A stretch of 64,000 nucleotides of DNA from contig CAWDWP010000001.1 in NCBI GenBank assembly GCA_963806045.1, positions 124,001 to 188,000 on the forward strand. Reading direction: 5' to 3'. Positions 55,326 to 64,000 of this stretch are shown piece by piece. This stretch comes from DATCHW01 sp963806045 (GTDB taxonomy: Bacteria > Bacteroidota > Ignavibacteria > Tepidaquicellales > Tepidaquicellaceae). Below the pieces are notes generated by a model, which made no database searches, was not told the origin of the DNA, and worked only from the letters and a program-made list of their open reading frames with translations. A program made the position numbers and the translations under genes. Position 1 is the stretch's first letter; each line of letters begins with the position of its first letter.

Positions 55326-56080
55326 ATGAAAACCGGAAATTTACTAAGAGTTTTTCTTATCTTCTTCTCGTTTTGCATATTTGATATTCAAATTATTTTT
55401 GCGCAGGATATTCCCGAGGAAGCCCGTAAACACTTTGTCCGGGGGCAAACCGCTGTTGAGTTAGCAAAGCTTCCCGAAGATTATAATTTGGCGATAACTG
55501 AATTTAAATTAGCTATAGGGTTTGCGCCTTTATGGGCGGAGCCGAACTATCAGCTGGGACTCGTCCAGGAAAAAACAGCCCAATACACTGACGCAATTGC
55601 AAGTCTGAAAAAATATTTGGAACTCGCTCCGGATGCTTCAAATGTAAATGAAGTAAAAGACCTTATTTACAAAATTGAATTCAAAGCTGAACAGACCCTT
55701 ACCGTTAGCGATATCATCGATGTGTCTGGTTTCGCTGGCGGGAACAAAATTGGAAACAAACAGGGAATTGTATCGATCCAGTGGGTGTCTATTTTGAAAT
55801 AAGAAAGGCAGGGGAAAATTCGGTTAATTCCTGTCTGTCATGTCTTTATTATCGCAAACCTGATATGTTCTACCAAACACTAAAAGTAGAAGGACCTTCA
55901 TTTAAGTTTTCATTCATTTGGGACCAATGTGACCCGGCAAATCCAGGACCATGCCCGATTAAGTTCGAAAATGAAATGGAAATTATTTCAAAGTCACGGG
56001 TCAAGGTAAAGCAATCCGTTTACGAGGTTGGCAAGGAATCAAAGAAATTTAATTATTCCGGTGAGTTTATAAAGAATTAA
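55326..56080 (+). CDS. Exported TPR-containing protein, frameshifted
   Basis: The first frame (MKTGNLLRVFLIFFSFCIF signal, then HFVRGQTAVELAKLPEDYNL, AEPNYQLGLVQEKTAQYTDA, LKKYLELAP TPR units) runs out of frame near 55780. The other frame continues VGVYFEIRKAGENSVNSCLS, MFYQTLKVEGPSFKF and VKVKQSVYEVGKESKKF to 56080. It would total about 250 aa. TPR domain plus C-terminal beta domain of unknown role. Same direction as the RiPP genes but beyond the REP duplication, so probably separate. Confidence 0.72.
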
Positions 56081-56278
56081 TTTATTTCTTGAACTGCGAA
56101 ATAATTTTTCAGTTTAGTTGCTTATAATATTTATCAAACAATATATTGAATTAACACTGGATATAAAAATTCATTTTTATCTAAAACATGAATTATGATT
56201 ATCAATCAGTTGATTATATCATCAAAAACATAAACAAAGTGAAAACAGACTATGTTGATTTATTTAAAAATAACAAAA

Positions 56279-56625
56279 ATGAATTACTATTTAAGAGCTT
56301 TTAAGAACTATTTAGAATTTAATGGACGGGCGAATAAAAGTGAATTTTGGCACTTTATGTTATTTAATATTTTATTTTCGGTTACAGCTTTGGTGGTTGA
56401 TGAATTTTCGGGATAGAAACTCCAATATTTAAGTCGGATTCGGTTTCTAAAATATATTCATTAATTGTTTTTATTCCGGGCTTGGCACTTACTGTCAGAC
56501 GCCTTCACGATATTGGTAAAAGCGGATTGTTCATTTTTCTTGTCCTTATTCCGTTAATTGGTATAATCTGGTTATTGGTGATTTTAGCAGAAGACGGAAC
56601 TCCCGGAAGGAATAAAGAAAGGTAA
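56279..56625 (+). CDS. DUF805 membrane protein, frameshifted
   Basis: Reads NYYLRAFKNYLEFNGRANKS (start) then, after one missing T in a TTTT run near 56412, FIPGLALTVRRLHDIGKSG and LLVILAEDGTPGRNKER. RRLHDIGKSG is the DUF805 signature. Total 115 residues with about four helices. A plus-strand small frame just upstream (56188-56302) is not convincing. Confidence 0.72.
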
Positions 56626-56712
56626 ATCTATATATTATCTAAAATATATAGTATTAATTTTATGCAATGAGTATTTTAGAACGTTAGCGACAAAAATTAA
56701 ACACATCAAAAA

Positions 56713-57475
56713 ATGAAACAGTGGTACGAAAAACTTTTTGAAAATTACGGGTTAAAATACGATGAAGAAGGTTTTACTACAGGAACTGATTGGCGAATGT
56801 GACTTCATAGAAAAGGAAATTGAGTTTAACAAACAAACCCGGATTTTAGATATTGGCTGCGGCACCGGACGGCATTCAATTGAATTGACGAAACGTGGTT
56901 ACCAGGTAACAGGAATTGATTTGTCGAAGTCTATGTTAAAAAGAGCAAAAGAAAAAGCTTCAAAAGAAAATCTGAAAATTGACTTCCAAAAACAAGATGC
57001 GAGGAATTTAAAATTTAATAATGAATTTGATTTGGCTATAATGCTTTGTGAAGGTTCGTTTCCTCTGATGGAAACAGATGAAATGAACTTTCGGATACTT
57101 CAGAATGCCTCGAAAGCATTGAAAGAAACCGGAAAACTCATTTTTACAACATTGAACGGACTGTTTCCGTTGTTTCATTCAGTTAAGGACTTTATTGCAA
57201 ACTCAACGAAAGAAGGTAATGCAATAAGTGATAGTAAAAGATTTGATTTAATGACTTTTCGTGATTATGGTGTAACACAATTTGTAGATGATTTTAGTAA
57301 TAAGGAAGAGCTGGAAAGCAATGAGCGGTATTATGTTCCTTCTGAAATTACCTGGTTACTGAAATCACTGAATTTTAAAAAGATTGATATTTGCGGAGCA
57401 AAACTGGGTGCATTCAGCCGAAATGATAAGCTGACAACTGAAGATTTCGAGATGTTAGTAATTGCTGATAAATAA
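56713..57475 (+). CDS. Class I SAM methyltransferase, frameshifted near N terminus
   Basis: Start ATG at 56713 (MKQWYEKLFENYGLKYDEE) with a one-base shift near 56780, joining a frame with TRILDIGCGTGRHSIELTKR, VTGIDLSKSMLKRAKEKA, LAIMLCEGSFPLMETDEM. Motif I DIGCGTG and the post-I Asp show a SAM-binding fold. Substrate unknown. The downstream ORF begins 25 nt later. Confidence 0.85.
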
Positions 57476-57500
57476 AACAGCTAAAAATCAGAGAACATAA

Positions 57501-58094
57501 TTGAGAACAAAGCATTTACTATATACAGGAAGCAGTATCCCTGTTGTATTTTTTGTTACAACATTTGTTTGTGGTTTTATGCTGAGCGGTTATAATCACT
57601 TTTCAGGAATGGTAAGTGAGTTAGGTGAGATAGGAACAAAATCGCAATTTGTATTCTCAGCCGGATTAATTTTATGTTCAGTCTTAAGTATTATTTTTGT
57701 TATTGGATTATACAGAACATGTAAGGCGGCAGGAATAAGTGTTATACCTGTAATTTTAATTCTATCTTTTTCTGTATCAATAGCAGGTGCAGCGATATTT
57801 CCTTTACCGCTAAGATTACATTTGATAATGGGAATGCCCTCGATTCTATTGATTTTTTCACCTTTAATGAGTTTAATTTTATGGAGTGGAAAAAGACAAC
57901 TTTCGAACATCAAACTAATGTCAATATTAAGTTTTTTTATAATGTCACTTGGCTTATTAGCTTTTATGCCTGATTTATTAAGCAATTACCCGGGATTAAA
58001 ACAAAGATTTTTTCACATTGGCTGGTCGATATGGTTTTTCTATTTAAGTTATAGCTTTATAAGATTACACAAAAATTCAGAAGTAAAAATTTAA
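57501..58094 (+). CDS. DUF998 membrane protein
   Basis: The 197-aa product (TTG start) has six membrane helices: VVFFVTTFVCGFMLSGYNHF, FSAGLILCSVLSIIFVIGLY, GIVSELGE-like loop (SGMVSELGEIGTKSQFVF) and HIGWSIWFFYLSYSF. SELG between helices 1 and 2 is the DUF998 signature. Function unknown. Confidence 0.8.
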   Translation: MRTKHLLYTGSSIPVVFFVTTFVCGFMLSGYNHFSGMVSELGEIGTKSQFVFSAGLILCSVLSIIFVIGLYRTCKAAGISVIPVILILSFSVSIAGAAIFPLPLRLHLIMGMPSILLIFSPLMSLILWSGKRQLSNIKLMSILSFFIMSLGLLAFMPDLLSNYPGLKQRFFHIGWSIWFFYLSYSFIRLHKNSEVKI

Positions 58095-58114
58095 ATTTAT
58101 AAATGAATACTTTA

Positions 58115-58160
58115 CTCATCGGATGAATTACCAACACAATCGCTTGATTCATCCGATGAG
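58115..58160. repeat. REP hairpin, RAYT 1 family, third distal copy
   Basis: CTCATCGGATGAAT and ATTCATCCGATGAG pair perfectly (14 bp) around a loop TACCAACACAATCGCTTG close to those at 55.1 and 55.2 kb. Followed by TTTTTC, so it can terminate the DUF998 gene. Confidence 0.88.
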
Positions 58161-58197
58161 TTTTTCTTAGTATTGTCAGAACTTTCATCTTATTAAT

Positions 58198-58558
58198 ATG
58201 AATAACGAAAAAAATATTCCGTTTCAAACTATTGATTGGACATCAGTTCCAAAAACAGAACACAAAGGAGAGACCGGAACAGCATTTTGGCAGACTGTTC
58301 AGTTTCCTGGTTTAAGAATACGGAATAGTGGAATATTCAAAAGGTTATATTGCTGACCACTGGTGCCGGAAAGGGCATATAGTGCATTGTCTGGAGGGGG
58401 AATTTGTATCAGAGTTACAGGATGGTGAAGAATTTATTCTTAAAAAAGGTTCTACATACGTTGTTTCGGACGGATTGAGTTCTCATCGTTCAATTGCAAA
58501 AGATGGTGTAAAATTAATGATTATTGACGGTGATTTTTTGAAACAGAATACTTTGTAA
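58198..58558 (+). CDS. DHCW-motif cupin, frameshifted
   Basis: Start at ATG 58198 (MNNEKNIPFQTIDWTSVPKT) with one extra G near 58321 shifting into MVEYSKGYIADHWCRKGHI, HCLEGEFVSELQDGEEFIL, SDGLSSHRSIAKDGVKLM. The DHWC segment is the DHCW-type cupin signature. A one-domain cupin, metal or ligand unknown. 120 residues in all. Confidence 0.85.
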
Positions 58559-58624
58559 AACCGCAAATAAAAGAAAATTTTCGCTTCTTTATTAATACTT
58601 TTTTATTGAAAGTGCCTTTCTTCT

Positions 58625-58790
58625 AGTTCCCCATCCCCCGATGGGGAACTCATTCAATTCTTTTTTAGCAGATTCTCCCTGCTCTTCGGGGACTCTGCGT
58701 TATTATACGATTCAATTAAATTAAATGTTCTTTTTTAGCAGAGTCTCCTGCTCTTTGGGGACTCTGCGTCATCATACGATTCAATTAACT
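58625..58790. repeat. REP-like hairpin array, RAYT 2 family
   Basis: First a perfect 11-bp hairpin AGTTCCCCATC/GATGGGGAACT (58625-58650). Then two tandem 70-bp units, each TTTTTTAGCAGA...GGGGACTCTGC with stems from GCAGAGTC-like arms (58668-58700 and 58738-58770) and ATACGATTCAATTA after. The second lies within 15 bp of the end of the RAYT 2 frame. Copy 1 has a T for G in its left arm. Confidence 0.8.
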
Positions 58791-59348
58791 CTATCTAAGT
58801 AATGTGTTACTTCAGAACTCCCCTTTTTCACCAGTTCGTAAAATCCTGCACTAGAATATTCATAAGACACATAATCCTCCGCAAGATTGTATTATCCCGA
58901 AATAGGATTCCTATGGATATAGTTTAATCTTTTGAATAACAAATTTCTCGCTCGCTAGTTCTTTCAAATCAAAAGATGTTTTAAAAACCTGATGTAATTT
59001 ATTCCTTTCTTTATCGGTTATAGTTAAACCATTTTCTAACTTTTTTAATAAATCAAATTGTTTTAATTCTATTAATCTTTTTATTATTTCATATGCCATA
59101 AATCTTTTCCCTGTTCCAATAATTAAATTTATATTTACTGTTGTCTGGGGAAAGTATACAATAAAATGCAAATGGTTTGGCATAATAACATATCCGACAA
59201 CATATATATTTTTTGATTTCAATATTTTAAACCATTTATAAATGAGGTCGTATAAGTTTGTCAAATCAAAAAGAGGAATCCATTCAAAACAAGTGATTGT
59301 GCAAAAATAAAATGTATCCTTGTTATATTTCTCCTTTTTTGTACTCAT
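58781..59348 (-). pseudogene. Second REP-associated tyrosine transposase, frameshifted
   Basis: The main frame (58911-59348, 145 aa) has the HUH motif YVIMPNHLHFIVYFP and KRFMAYEIIKRLIE. It stops at KIKLYP, but the next frame continues LNYIHRNPISG, then an in-frame stop, YNLAEDYVSYEYSSAGFYEL, and ends HYLDRVN at 58781. So the catalytic-tail region is split by a shift and a nonsense codon. It differs from the RAYT at 24721 in sequence and belongs to the same Y1 superfamily. The cognate hairpins lie on both sides. Confidence 0.85.
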
Positions 59349-59355
59349 TTATTTG

Positions 59356-59388
59356 TTACGCAGAGTCCCTAAAGCAGGAGATGCGTAA
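59356..59388. repeat. REP-like hairpin, right flank of RAYT 2
   Basis: TTACGCA and TGCGTAA pair (7 bp) with internal GAGTCCCT...GCAGGAGA. The reverse complement matches the 58738-58770 unit in order (GCATCTCCTGCTTTAGGGA), so it is an inverted copy. Weaker stem, degenerate. Confidence 0.7.
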
Positions 59389-59405
59389 GAGGAAAGAGTA
59401 GAATT

Positions 59406-61016
59406 TCATTTCAACAAAATCATTTTCTTCGTTTCGCTGAATCCTTCCGTTGTTAATTTATAAAAATACACTCCGCTTGGATATTGAGATGCATTGAATG
59501 TTATTTCATAAGTGCCGGGGGATTGTTTTTCATTTATTAATGTTTGTATCTCGCGACCGAGAATATCAAATATAACAAGTTTCACAAATTCATTTTTAGG
59601 TAATGCATATTTAATCGTTGTTGTCGGATTGAATGGATTTGGATAATTTTGAAAAAGAATATATTTGTCGGGTATTTCACCTATAATTTTTTTTATTCCG
59701 GTATTATTTGAATATTTTACTATAACTAAATCCATTCCCGTATTGTATCCGTCAGCATTTCCGATTATATAAATATTACCGCTCGTATCGAGTTTAATAA
59801 ATTTTGCGTAATAACTTAAAAATTCTAAACCTACAGGATATTTAACTATCCATTTTAGCATTCCCGAAGAATCATATTTTACTGTTGCAAATTTAGTGAA
59901 AAGGAAATTTGAATCCGAACGACCTGTAACATAAATATTATCGGATTTATCACTGATGATTGATTCCGCATATTCGTTACTGTGATATACTACATGATAA
60001 GTTCTTGTCCAAACAGAATCTCCAAATGAATTATATTTGATGGTAAGATAATTACCTCCTAATGCAGAACCACCACCTCCTGTTACAAATACATTATTGT
60101 TTCTATCGACGCACATATCCGATATAACGTTATTGAAAATATATCCTGATGTATCTGTATGAATTCTTGACCATTGAAGAATTCCATTAATATTATATTT
60201 ATTCGTTCTGAATATATCATAATAGGAAATCTTATCTCTACCCGAGACAAAAACATTTTCGAAATCATCTACACTTATAAATTTCCCTCCATATTGATAA
60301 CTAGCAGTCCAAACTGTATCACCATTCAAATTATATTTAACAACATTTGATTGATTATTTGTAGAATAACCTGTTTCATAAATAAAATTATTTTTAAAAA
60401 TAATTTTATTAAAATAAAAATAATTATTAATTATCGGTCCAAATTTAATCCATTGAATTTGACCATTTACATTATATTTAATGGTTACAGATTTTCCATT
60501 TGGATTTGAATTTTCACAATGACCTGTTACATATATATTTGATGAATCGTCTATACATATTGACAGTGGATTAGCAATAGTACTATCTTCATCAACATAT
60601 TTAGCTGTCCATAATATATCACCATTATCTGAATATTTAATAATTTTAAAGCAAGGCATTATATGATGAAGTGAATTAAGAGTATCAATTTTACCTACCA
60701 CATAAACATTTCCTAATTTATCAAGAACCATCCCGGCAGGTTTATCCGATCCACCCATGCAATTATATGTTCTTGACCACTGAAAATCACCGTTATAATT
60801 ATATTTGATTGTTAAGAAACAGCGGGAAGTATCACTAATTTCAGAATAACCAGTTAAATAAATATTTCCCGCTTTATCTAATCTTGCATCAACAACATAA
60901 TCACTTATCGTATCAGAACTATTATATCTTCTTACCCAATCAATTTGCGGCTGGGAATAAATAATAGAGGTATTTAATGAAAGTAAAAGAATTGAAAACA
61001 ATATTATTTTTTTCAT
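59406..61016 (-). CDS. Secreted SBBP/beta-propeller-like protein with type IX sorting domain
   Basis: The 536-aa product has a signal peptide (ILLLSLNTSIIYSQ) and about nine blade-like repeats of form KAGNIYLTGYSE...TIKYNYNGDFQWSRTY, e.g. LGNVYVVGKIDTLNS, SSNIYVTGHCENSN, SDNIYVTGRSDSN and SGNIYIIGNADGYN. The end is the sorting domain (LFQNYPNPFNPTTTIKYALP, VIFDILGREIQTLI, PSGVYFYKLTTEGF). A surface-exposed repeat protein of unknown role; intact. Confidence 0.9.
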   Translation of the reverse strand: MKKIILFSILLLSLNTSIIYSQPQIDWVRRYNSSDTISDYVVDARLDKAGNIYLTGYSEISDTSRCFLTIKYNYNGDFQWSRTYNCMGGSDKPAGMVLDKLGNVYVVGKIDTLNSLHHIMPCFKIIKYSDNGDILWTAKYVDEDSTIANPLSICIDDSSNIYVTGHCENSNPNGKSVTIKYNVNGQIQWIKFGPIINNYFYFNKIIFKNNFIYETGYSTNNQSNVVKYNLNGDTVWTASYQYGGKFISVDDFENVFVSGRDKISYYDIFRTNKYNINGILQWSRIHTDTSGYIFNNVISDMCVDRNNNVFVTGGGGSALGGNYLTIKYNSFGDSVWTRTYHVVYHSNEYAESIISDKSDNIYVTGRSDSNFLFTKFATVKYDSSGMLKWIVKYPVGLEFLSYYAKFIKLDTSGNIYIIGNADGYNTGMDLVIVKYSNNTGIKKIIGEIPDKYILFQNYPNPFNPTTTIKYALPKNEFVKLVIFDILGREIQTLINEKQSPGTYEITFNASQYPSGVYFYKLTTEGFSETKKMILLK

Positions 61017-61365
61017 TTAATTAATTACTCCCAATTAAATACAAAAACACCTCTTAATGAAAATTAAAATATTTAATATTCATAAACAAATAACTTATTA
61101 TGGCTTTGTTTGGTTACGCATTTCCGACTCGCCGGTGCAAGTTGCCCACCCGAGTAATTATCGACGCGTAGCGAAGATCTTCCTGGGATGACTCATTGTT
61201 CCACTCTTTAATGATTTTCATTAATTCTTCCCGCTTCGAAATGTTCTTACGAATTAATATTTTTCTTCTGTTTTTCTTCGTGAACTTCGTGACCTGAGTG
61301 TTTAGAATTAACTTTTTTTCATTAATCATTAATCATTAATCATTATTCATTGTTTCTTTTCCCCT

Positions 61366-61826
61366 CTTGACTTTTTAGTTTATCCCCCTTATATTTGTAT
61401 AGCCATAGAAATATATGGTTACATATAATATAGCATCGTCCTTTGACATAATCCATTCCGCTATAATATTTGAATATGAATTATCAGGATTGAATATTTC
61501 AATGTACTCTAAAATGTATCTGAAATGTCCCCGGATTTTTTCAGTAAATTAACAGCTATAAAAATATGATGTTTAACTTTTCTATGGGGACATTTTCTAG
61601 ATTTATCTGAGGTATTATTATGATTTTGTTTAATTTGATTTTTTACTTTTGACTTATGTGTATCAAAATGTCAACGTTTTGTCATGATATTTTATTGTTT
61701 TTGTAAATCCCTGTAATTTTTAAATTTAATGTTTTACCTGTGACATTTCTGTAATGTGCTTTTATATAAACTTATATTTATTACAGAATAAAAGTTTTTA
61801 ACTTTTGTCATACTTTTTGTCATAAA
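61366..61826 (+). repeat. Dispersed element, copy B
   Basis: Shares with 9361-9985 the head CTTGACTTTTTAG, the identical 18-mer at 61435-61452, and GTGTATCAAAATGTCAACG followed by similar text from 61658. The middle differs. AATGTCA/GTCAT words and GGGGACATTT recur. No gene on it. Confidence 0.6.
61367..61397 (+). promoter_or_regulatory. Bacteroidota-type promoter at head of element B
   Basis: TTG (61367-61369), 20-nt spacer, TATATTTG (61390-61397), same spacing as copy A. A second TTTGACA-like box with an AT-rich -7 region follows in both copies near the conserved 18-mer. Confidence 0.5.
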
Positions 61827-62107
61827 AAATTTGAATGCTGAGCGAAGCGTACCCTTTGGGTCACTCCAGTTTTTCAGGATTACTATAATATTACTTATAC
61901 TAAAACCGTCAAGGGGTCAGAGACCCCTTGTCAAAACTAATCGTGTTAATCCCTGAATCCTAAGAATCAAGGTTCAGACATTCTTTTTCTCAGAGTTTCT
62001 CAATGGTAATTCTTGATGTTTCTCAGTGCCTGTCCGCCTGGGCGGGATATTTTTCTTGTTTTTTTTCTTAATAGTAATTAAAATTCAGAAGAATTAATTT
62101 ATTATAT

Positions 62108-62585
62108 ATGAAAAAAATTATAAAATTTACACTTAACGGAAAACCGGTAACTCTCGATATTGAAAGCAGTCGCAAACTAATCTGGGTATTGCGTGTTGAC
62201 CTCGGTCTTGACAGGAACAAAATATGGATGCGGTGAAAGTTATTGCGGTGCTTGTACGGTTATCGTAAATAATAATCCGGAGCGGTCCTGTCAAATGACA
62301 ATTCAGGATGTTCAGGATAAAGATGTTATCACGATTGAGGGTCTTTCAACAGGTGAAGGACTTCATCCTCTTCAAAAAGCTTTCATTGAACACGACGCAC
62401 TTCAATGCGGATATTGCACACCCGGAATGATAATGAATGCTTACTCGCTTCTGAAGAAAAATCCAAAGCCATCAATACAAGAAATCAAAACGGGGATGGA
62501 AGATAATTTATGCCGTTGCGGAGCACATAAGCGCATTATTGACGCTATACAAGCTGCAGCAATGGAAACGAAAGGAGTAAATTAA
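62108..62585 (+). CDS. 2Fe-2S subunit of aldehyde/isoquinoline oxidoreductase-type molybdenum hydroxylase, frameshifted
   Basis: The head MKKIIKFTLNGKPVTLDIES runs to WVLRVDLGL, where an extra T (CTTGACAGG for CTGACAGG) near 62206 breaks it. The next frame has TGTKYGCGESYCGACTVIVN and the plant-type 2Fe-2S ligands C-x4-C-x2-C, then the second cluster in CGYCTPGMIMNAYSLLKKNP and ...MEDNLCRCGAHKRI. Length of 158 aa is normal for CoxS/IorA-type proteins. It relays electrons from the molybdenum subunit encoded 2 nt downstream. Confidence 0.92.
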
Positions 62586-62586
62586 T

Positions 62587-64000
62587 ATGAAAAAGGAATA
62601 TAACATATATGATGAAATTACAGAAGAAAAAAATGAATATAAAATAAGCAGGCGTTCTTTTATTAAAATGACAGGCGGAGGGATTTTATTATACTTCACT
62701 TTAGGAAATTTATCTTTGTTTGACCGGGAAGAAAATGTACTGGCACAGCAAATGCCGTCTGACTTTAATGCATATCTAAAAATCGGCACAGATGGCCGGG
62801 TTACACTGTTTACCGGTAAGATTGAAATGGGTCAGGGAGTTGTAACATCGCTTGCCCAAATGCTTGCCGACGAACTTGATGTTTCACTTGAGAACGTTGA
62901 TATGGTAATGGGAGATACGGATTTATGCCCGTGGGATATGGGTACCTTTGGTTCAATGTCTACTCCTGTCTTTGGTGCTGAACTCCGAAAAGCAGGTGCG
63001 AAGGCAAGAAAGGTTCTTCTTGAAATGGGAGCTGAATATTTAAAAACTCCTGTTGAAAATCTTGAAATTAATAATGGAGTTATATTCAGCAAAAAAGATA
63101 AAAACTTAAAAATATCTTATGCAGAACTTGCAAAAGGAAATAAGATTGACAGACAAGCACCTGAGGAAATAGAAATAAAGAAACCTTCCGAACTCAACAT
63201 AATAAACAAAAGTTATAACAGGAGAGACGCATTTCAAAAAGTAACCGGAAAAGCAAAATACACAGCAGACATTCAATTACCCGGAATGCTTTATGCAAAA
63301 ATACTTCGTCCCCCTGCACATAATGCGAAACTCTTAGAAGTAGATATATCAGGGGCAATGCAGGTGGAAGGTGTTCAGGTAATTAAAGAGCCGGACTTGA
63401 TTGCGGTTTTGCATAAGTATCCTGATGTTGCAGAAATTGCTCTGTCGAAGATAAAAGCAAGTTATGATAAACCCGAAATAGTAGTGGATGATAAAACAAT
63501 TTTTGAACATCTTCTTAAAGTTGCACCCGAAGGAAAAATTGTTGCAAATGATGGAGATATTAATACCGGAAAGCAAAATTCGAAAACGCTATTCGATGAA
63601 ACATATTATAATGATTATGTTGCTCACTCGCCAATGGAACCGCATACGGCTGTAGCAAGTATTGAAAATGATAAAGCAACCGTCTGGGCATCGACCCAGA
63701 CTCCTTTCAGGGCTAAAGATGAAGTTGCAAAAGCACTCGATTTTAAACCGGAAAATGTTCGTATTATTACACCATTTGTAGGCGGTGGATTCGGCGGAAA
63801 ATCCAGAAACCTTCAGGTTGTTGAAGCTGCCCGTCTTGCAAAGCTTAGCGGAAAACCGGTACAGGTGGCATGGACCCGAAAAGAAGAATTTTTTTATGAT
63901 TCTTTCAGACCTGCTGCAATTATTAAAATTCATTCAGGAATATCAGAAGAAGGTAAAATTAATTTTTGGGATTATAATGTTTATTATGCAGGCGAAAGAG
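62587..64000 (+). CDS. Molybdopterin-binding large subunit of IorB/aldehyde dehydrogenase type, truncated by window end
   Basis: The first 471 codons are present. Tat signal ISRRSFIKMTGGGILLYFTL, then YLKIGTDGRVTLFTGKIEMG and QGVVTSLAQMLADELDVSLE, a beta-subunit pattern; RDAFQKVTGKAKYTADIQLP, ETYYNDYVAHSPMEPHTAVA and ITPFVGGGFGGKSRN follow and match the Mo-cofactor domains. Periplasmic, exported by Tat with its Fe-S partner. Substrate could be isoquinoline-like or aldehydes. It continues past base 64000. Confidence 0.93.
   Translation, partial: MKKEYNIYDEITEEKNEYKISRRSFIKMTGGGILLYFTLGNLSLFDREENVLAQQMPSDFNAYLKIGTDGRVTLFTGKIEMGQGVVTSLAQMLADELDVSLENVDMVMGDTDLCPWDMGTFGSMSTPVFGAELRKAGAKARKVLLEMGAEYLKTPVENLEINNGVIFSKKDKNLKISYAELAKGNKIDRQAPEEIEIKKPSELNIINKSYNRRDAFQKVTGKAKYTADIQLPGMLYAKILRPPAHNAKLLEVDISGAMQVEGVQVIKEPDLIAVLHKYPDVAEIALSKIKASYDKPEIVVDDKTIFEHLLKVAPEGKIVANDGDINTGKQNSKTLFDETYYNDYVAHSPMEPHTAVASIENDKATVWASTQTPFRAKDEVAKALDFKPENVRIITPFVGGGFGGKSRNLQVVEAARLAKLSGKPVQVAWTRKEEFFYDSFRPAAIIKIHSGISEEGKINFWDYNVYYAGER

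Larger units (their letters stand above)
61017..62107. other. Long gene-free spacer with element B
   Basis: No supported gene. The minus frame 61114-61329 is low-complexity and rests on repeat text. It contains CATTAAT/CATTATT arrays at 61319-61352, dispersed element B at 61366-61826, and a perfect hairpin CAAGGGGTC/GACCCCTTG at 61910-61930. Near the end, repeat-like AATCCCTGAATCCTAAGAATC text precedes the molybdenum hydroxylase genes. Confidence 0.55.

Noticed and set aside
56188..56302. Small frame upstream of DUF805 gene
   Set aside because: 38 codons with no motif, and it overlaps the start of the DUF805 gene.
61114..61329. Minus-strand ORF of 71 aa
   Set aside because: Low complexity, built from CATTAAT/TTCGTGAACTTCGTGAC-type repeat text, no homologue recognised and no ribosome site.

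Overview
The window is AT-rich bacterial chromosome, most likely from the Bacteroidota/Ignavibacteriota (FCB) side of the tree. Three large secreted proteins (ends at 19818, 34724 and 59406) carry the C-terminal NYPNPFNP-type type IX secretion sorting domain. Two dispersed elements carry the Bacteroidota promoter pattern TTG-N20-TAnnTTTG. Shine-Dalgarno sequences are mostly weak. No type IX machinery, rRNA or replication genes lie here, so the species is not fixed by the sequence.

Layout. 0.1-2.3 kb: an AraC-type regulator with an HMA-like metal-binding head, a HicA-HicB toxin-antitoxin pair, and an F420/NADP oxidoreductase-like gene. 2.5-10.4 kb: a decayed accessory island with a broken flavin monooxygenase, a broken winged-helix/nuclease-like gene, a broken helix-hairpin-helix-like protein, a split membrane/coiled-coil protein, a second cusA remnant, a RecG/AlbA-type tail and an unrecognised 389-aa gene. 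A 41-bp direct repeat (40 matches) brackets part of the island. 10.7-17.8 kb: a copper/silver efflux cluster (cusA, HMA lipoprotein, cusB, cusC, small Cys-rich exported protein), with cusA, cusB and cusC heavily frameshifted. 18-49 kb: mostly ordinary housekeeping and envelope genes: aquaporin, deoxyribonucleotidase, ECF sigma factor next to a beta-helix secreted protein, Tex, rubrerythrin, ferritin, PP2C and SpoIIE phosphatases, HEAT-cyclophilin fusion, GH26, M14 peptidase, PurE, YggX, a 5'-nucleotidase, a NarL-type two-component pair and an MFS exporter. 49.7 kb: tRNA-Pro(CGG). 50.6-55.1 kb: the most interesting locus, a CXXX-repeat RiPP cassette. 55-59.4 kb: small stress/unknown genes mixed with REP hairpins. 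59.4-61 kb: a large secreted repeat protein. 62.1-64 kb: a molybdenum hydroxylase (2Fe-2S subunit plus truncated large subunit).

The RiPP cassette has three tandem precursors, each with an arginine-pair hydrophobic leader followed by long uninterrupted runs of Cys-x-x-x tetrads. They are followed by a radical SAM/SPASM enzyme, a SPASM-like partner lacking the radical SAM triad, and a roughly 97-residue accessory protein, all on one strand with 3-30 nt gaps among the enzymes. By family resemblance this is a CXXX-repeat peptide maturation system. Multiple precursors, Lys/Glu/Ser linkers between Cys blocks and a Tat-like leader make it notable.

Two different REP-associated tyrosine transposase (RAYT) modules are present, each bracketed by its own hairpin family, with further hairpins scattered downstream. 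Spacers also hold MITE-like inverted repeats, tandem arrays of ACGTTT-like and ATTCATT-like words, and two copies of a 460-620 bp dispersed element with promoter-like heads. Single-base frameshifts occur across the window, several at or next to short runs of one base, so many broken genes may reflect consensus errors; only some look like true decay.
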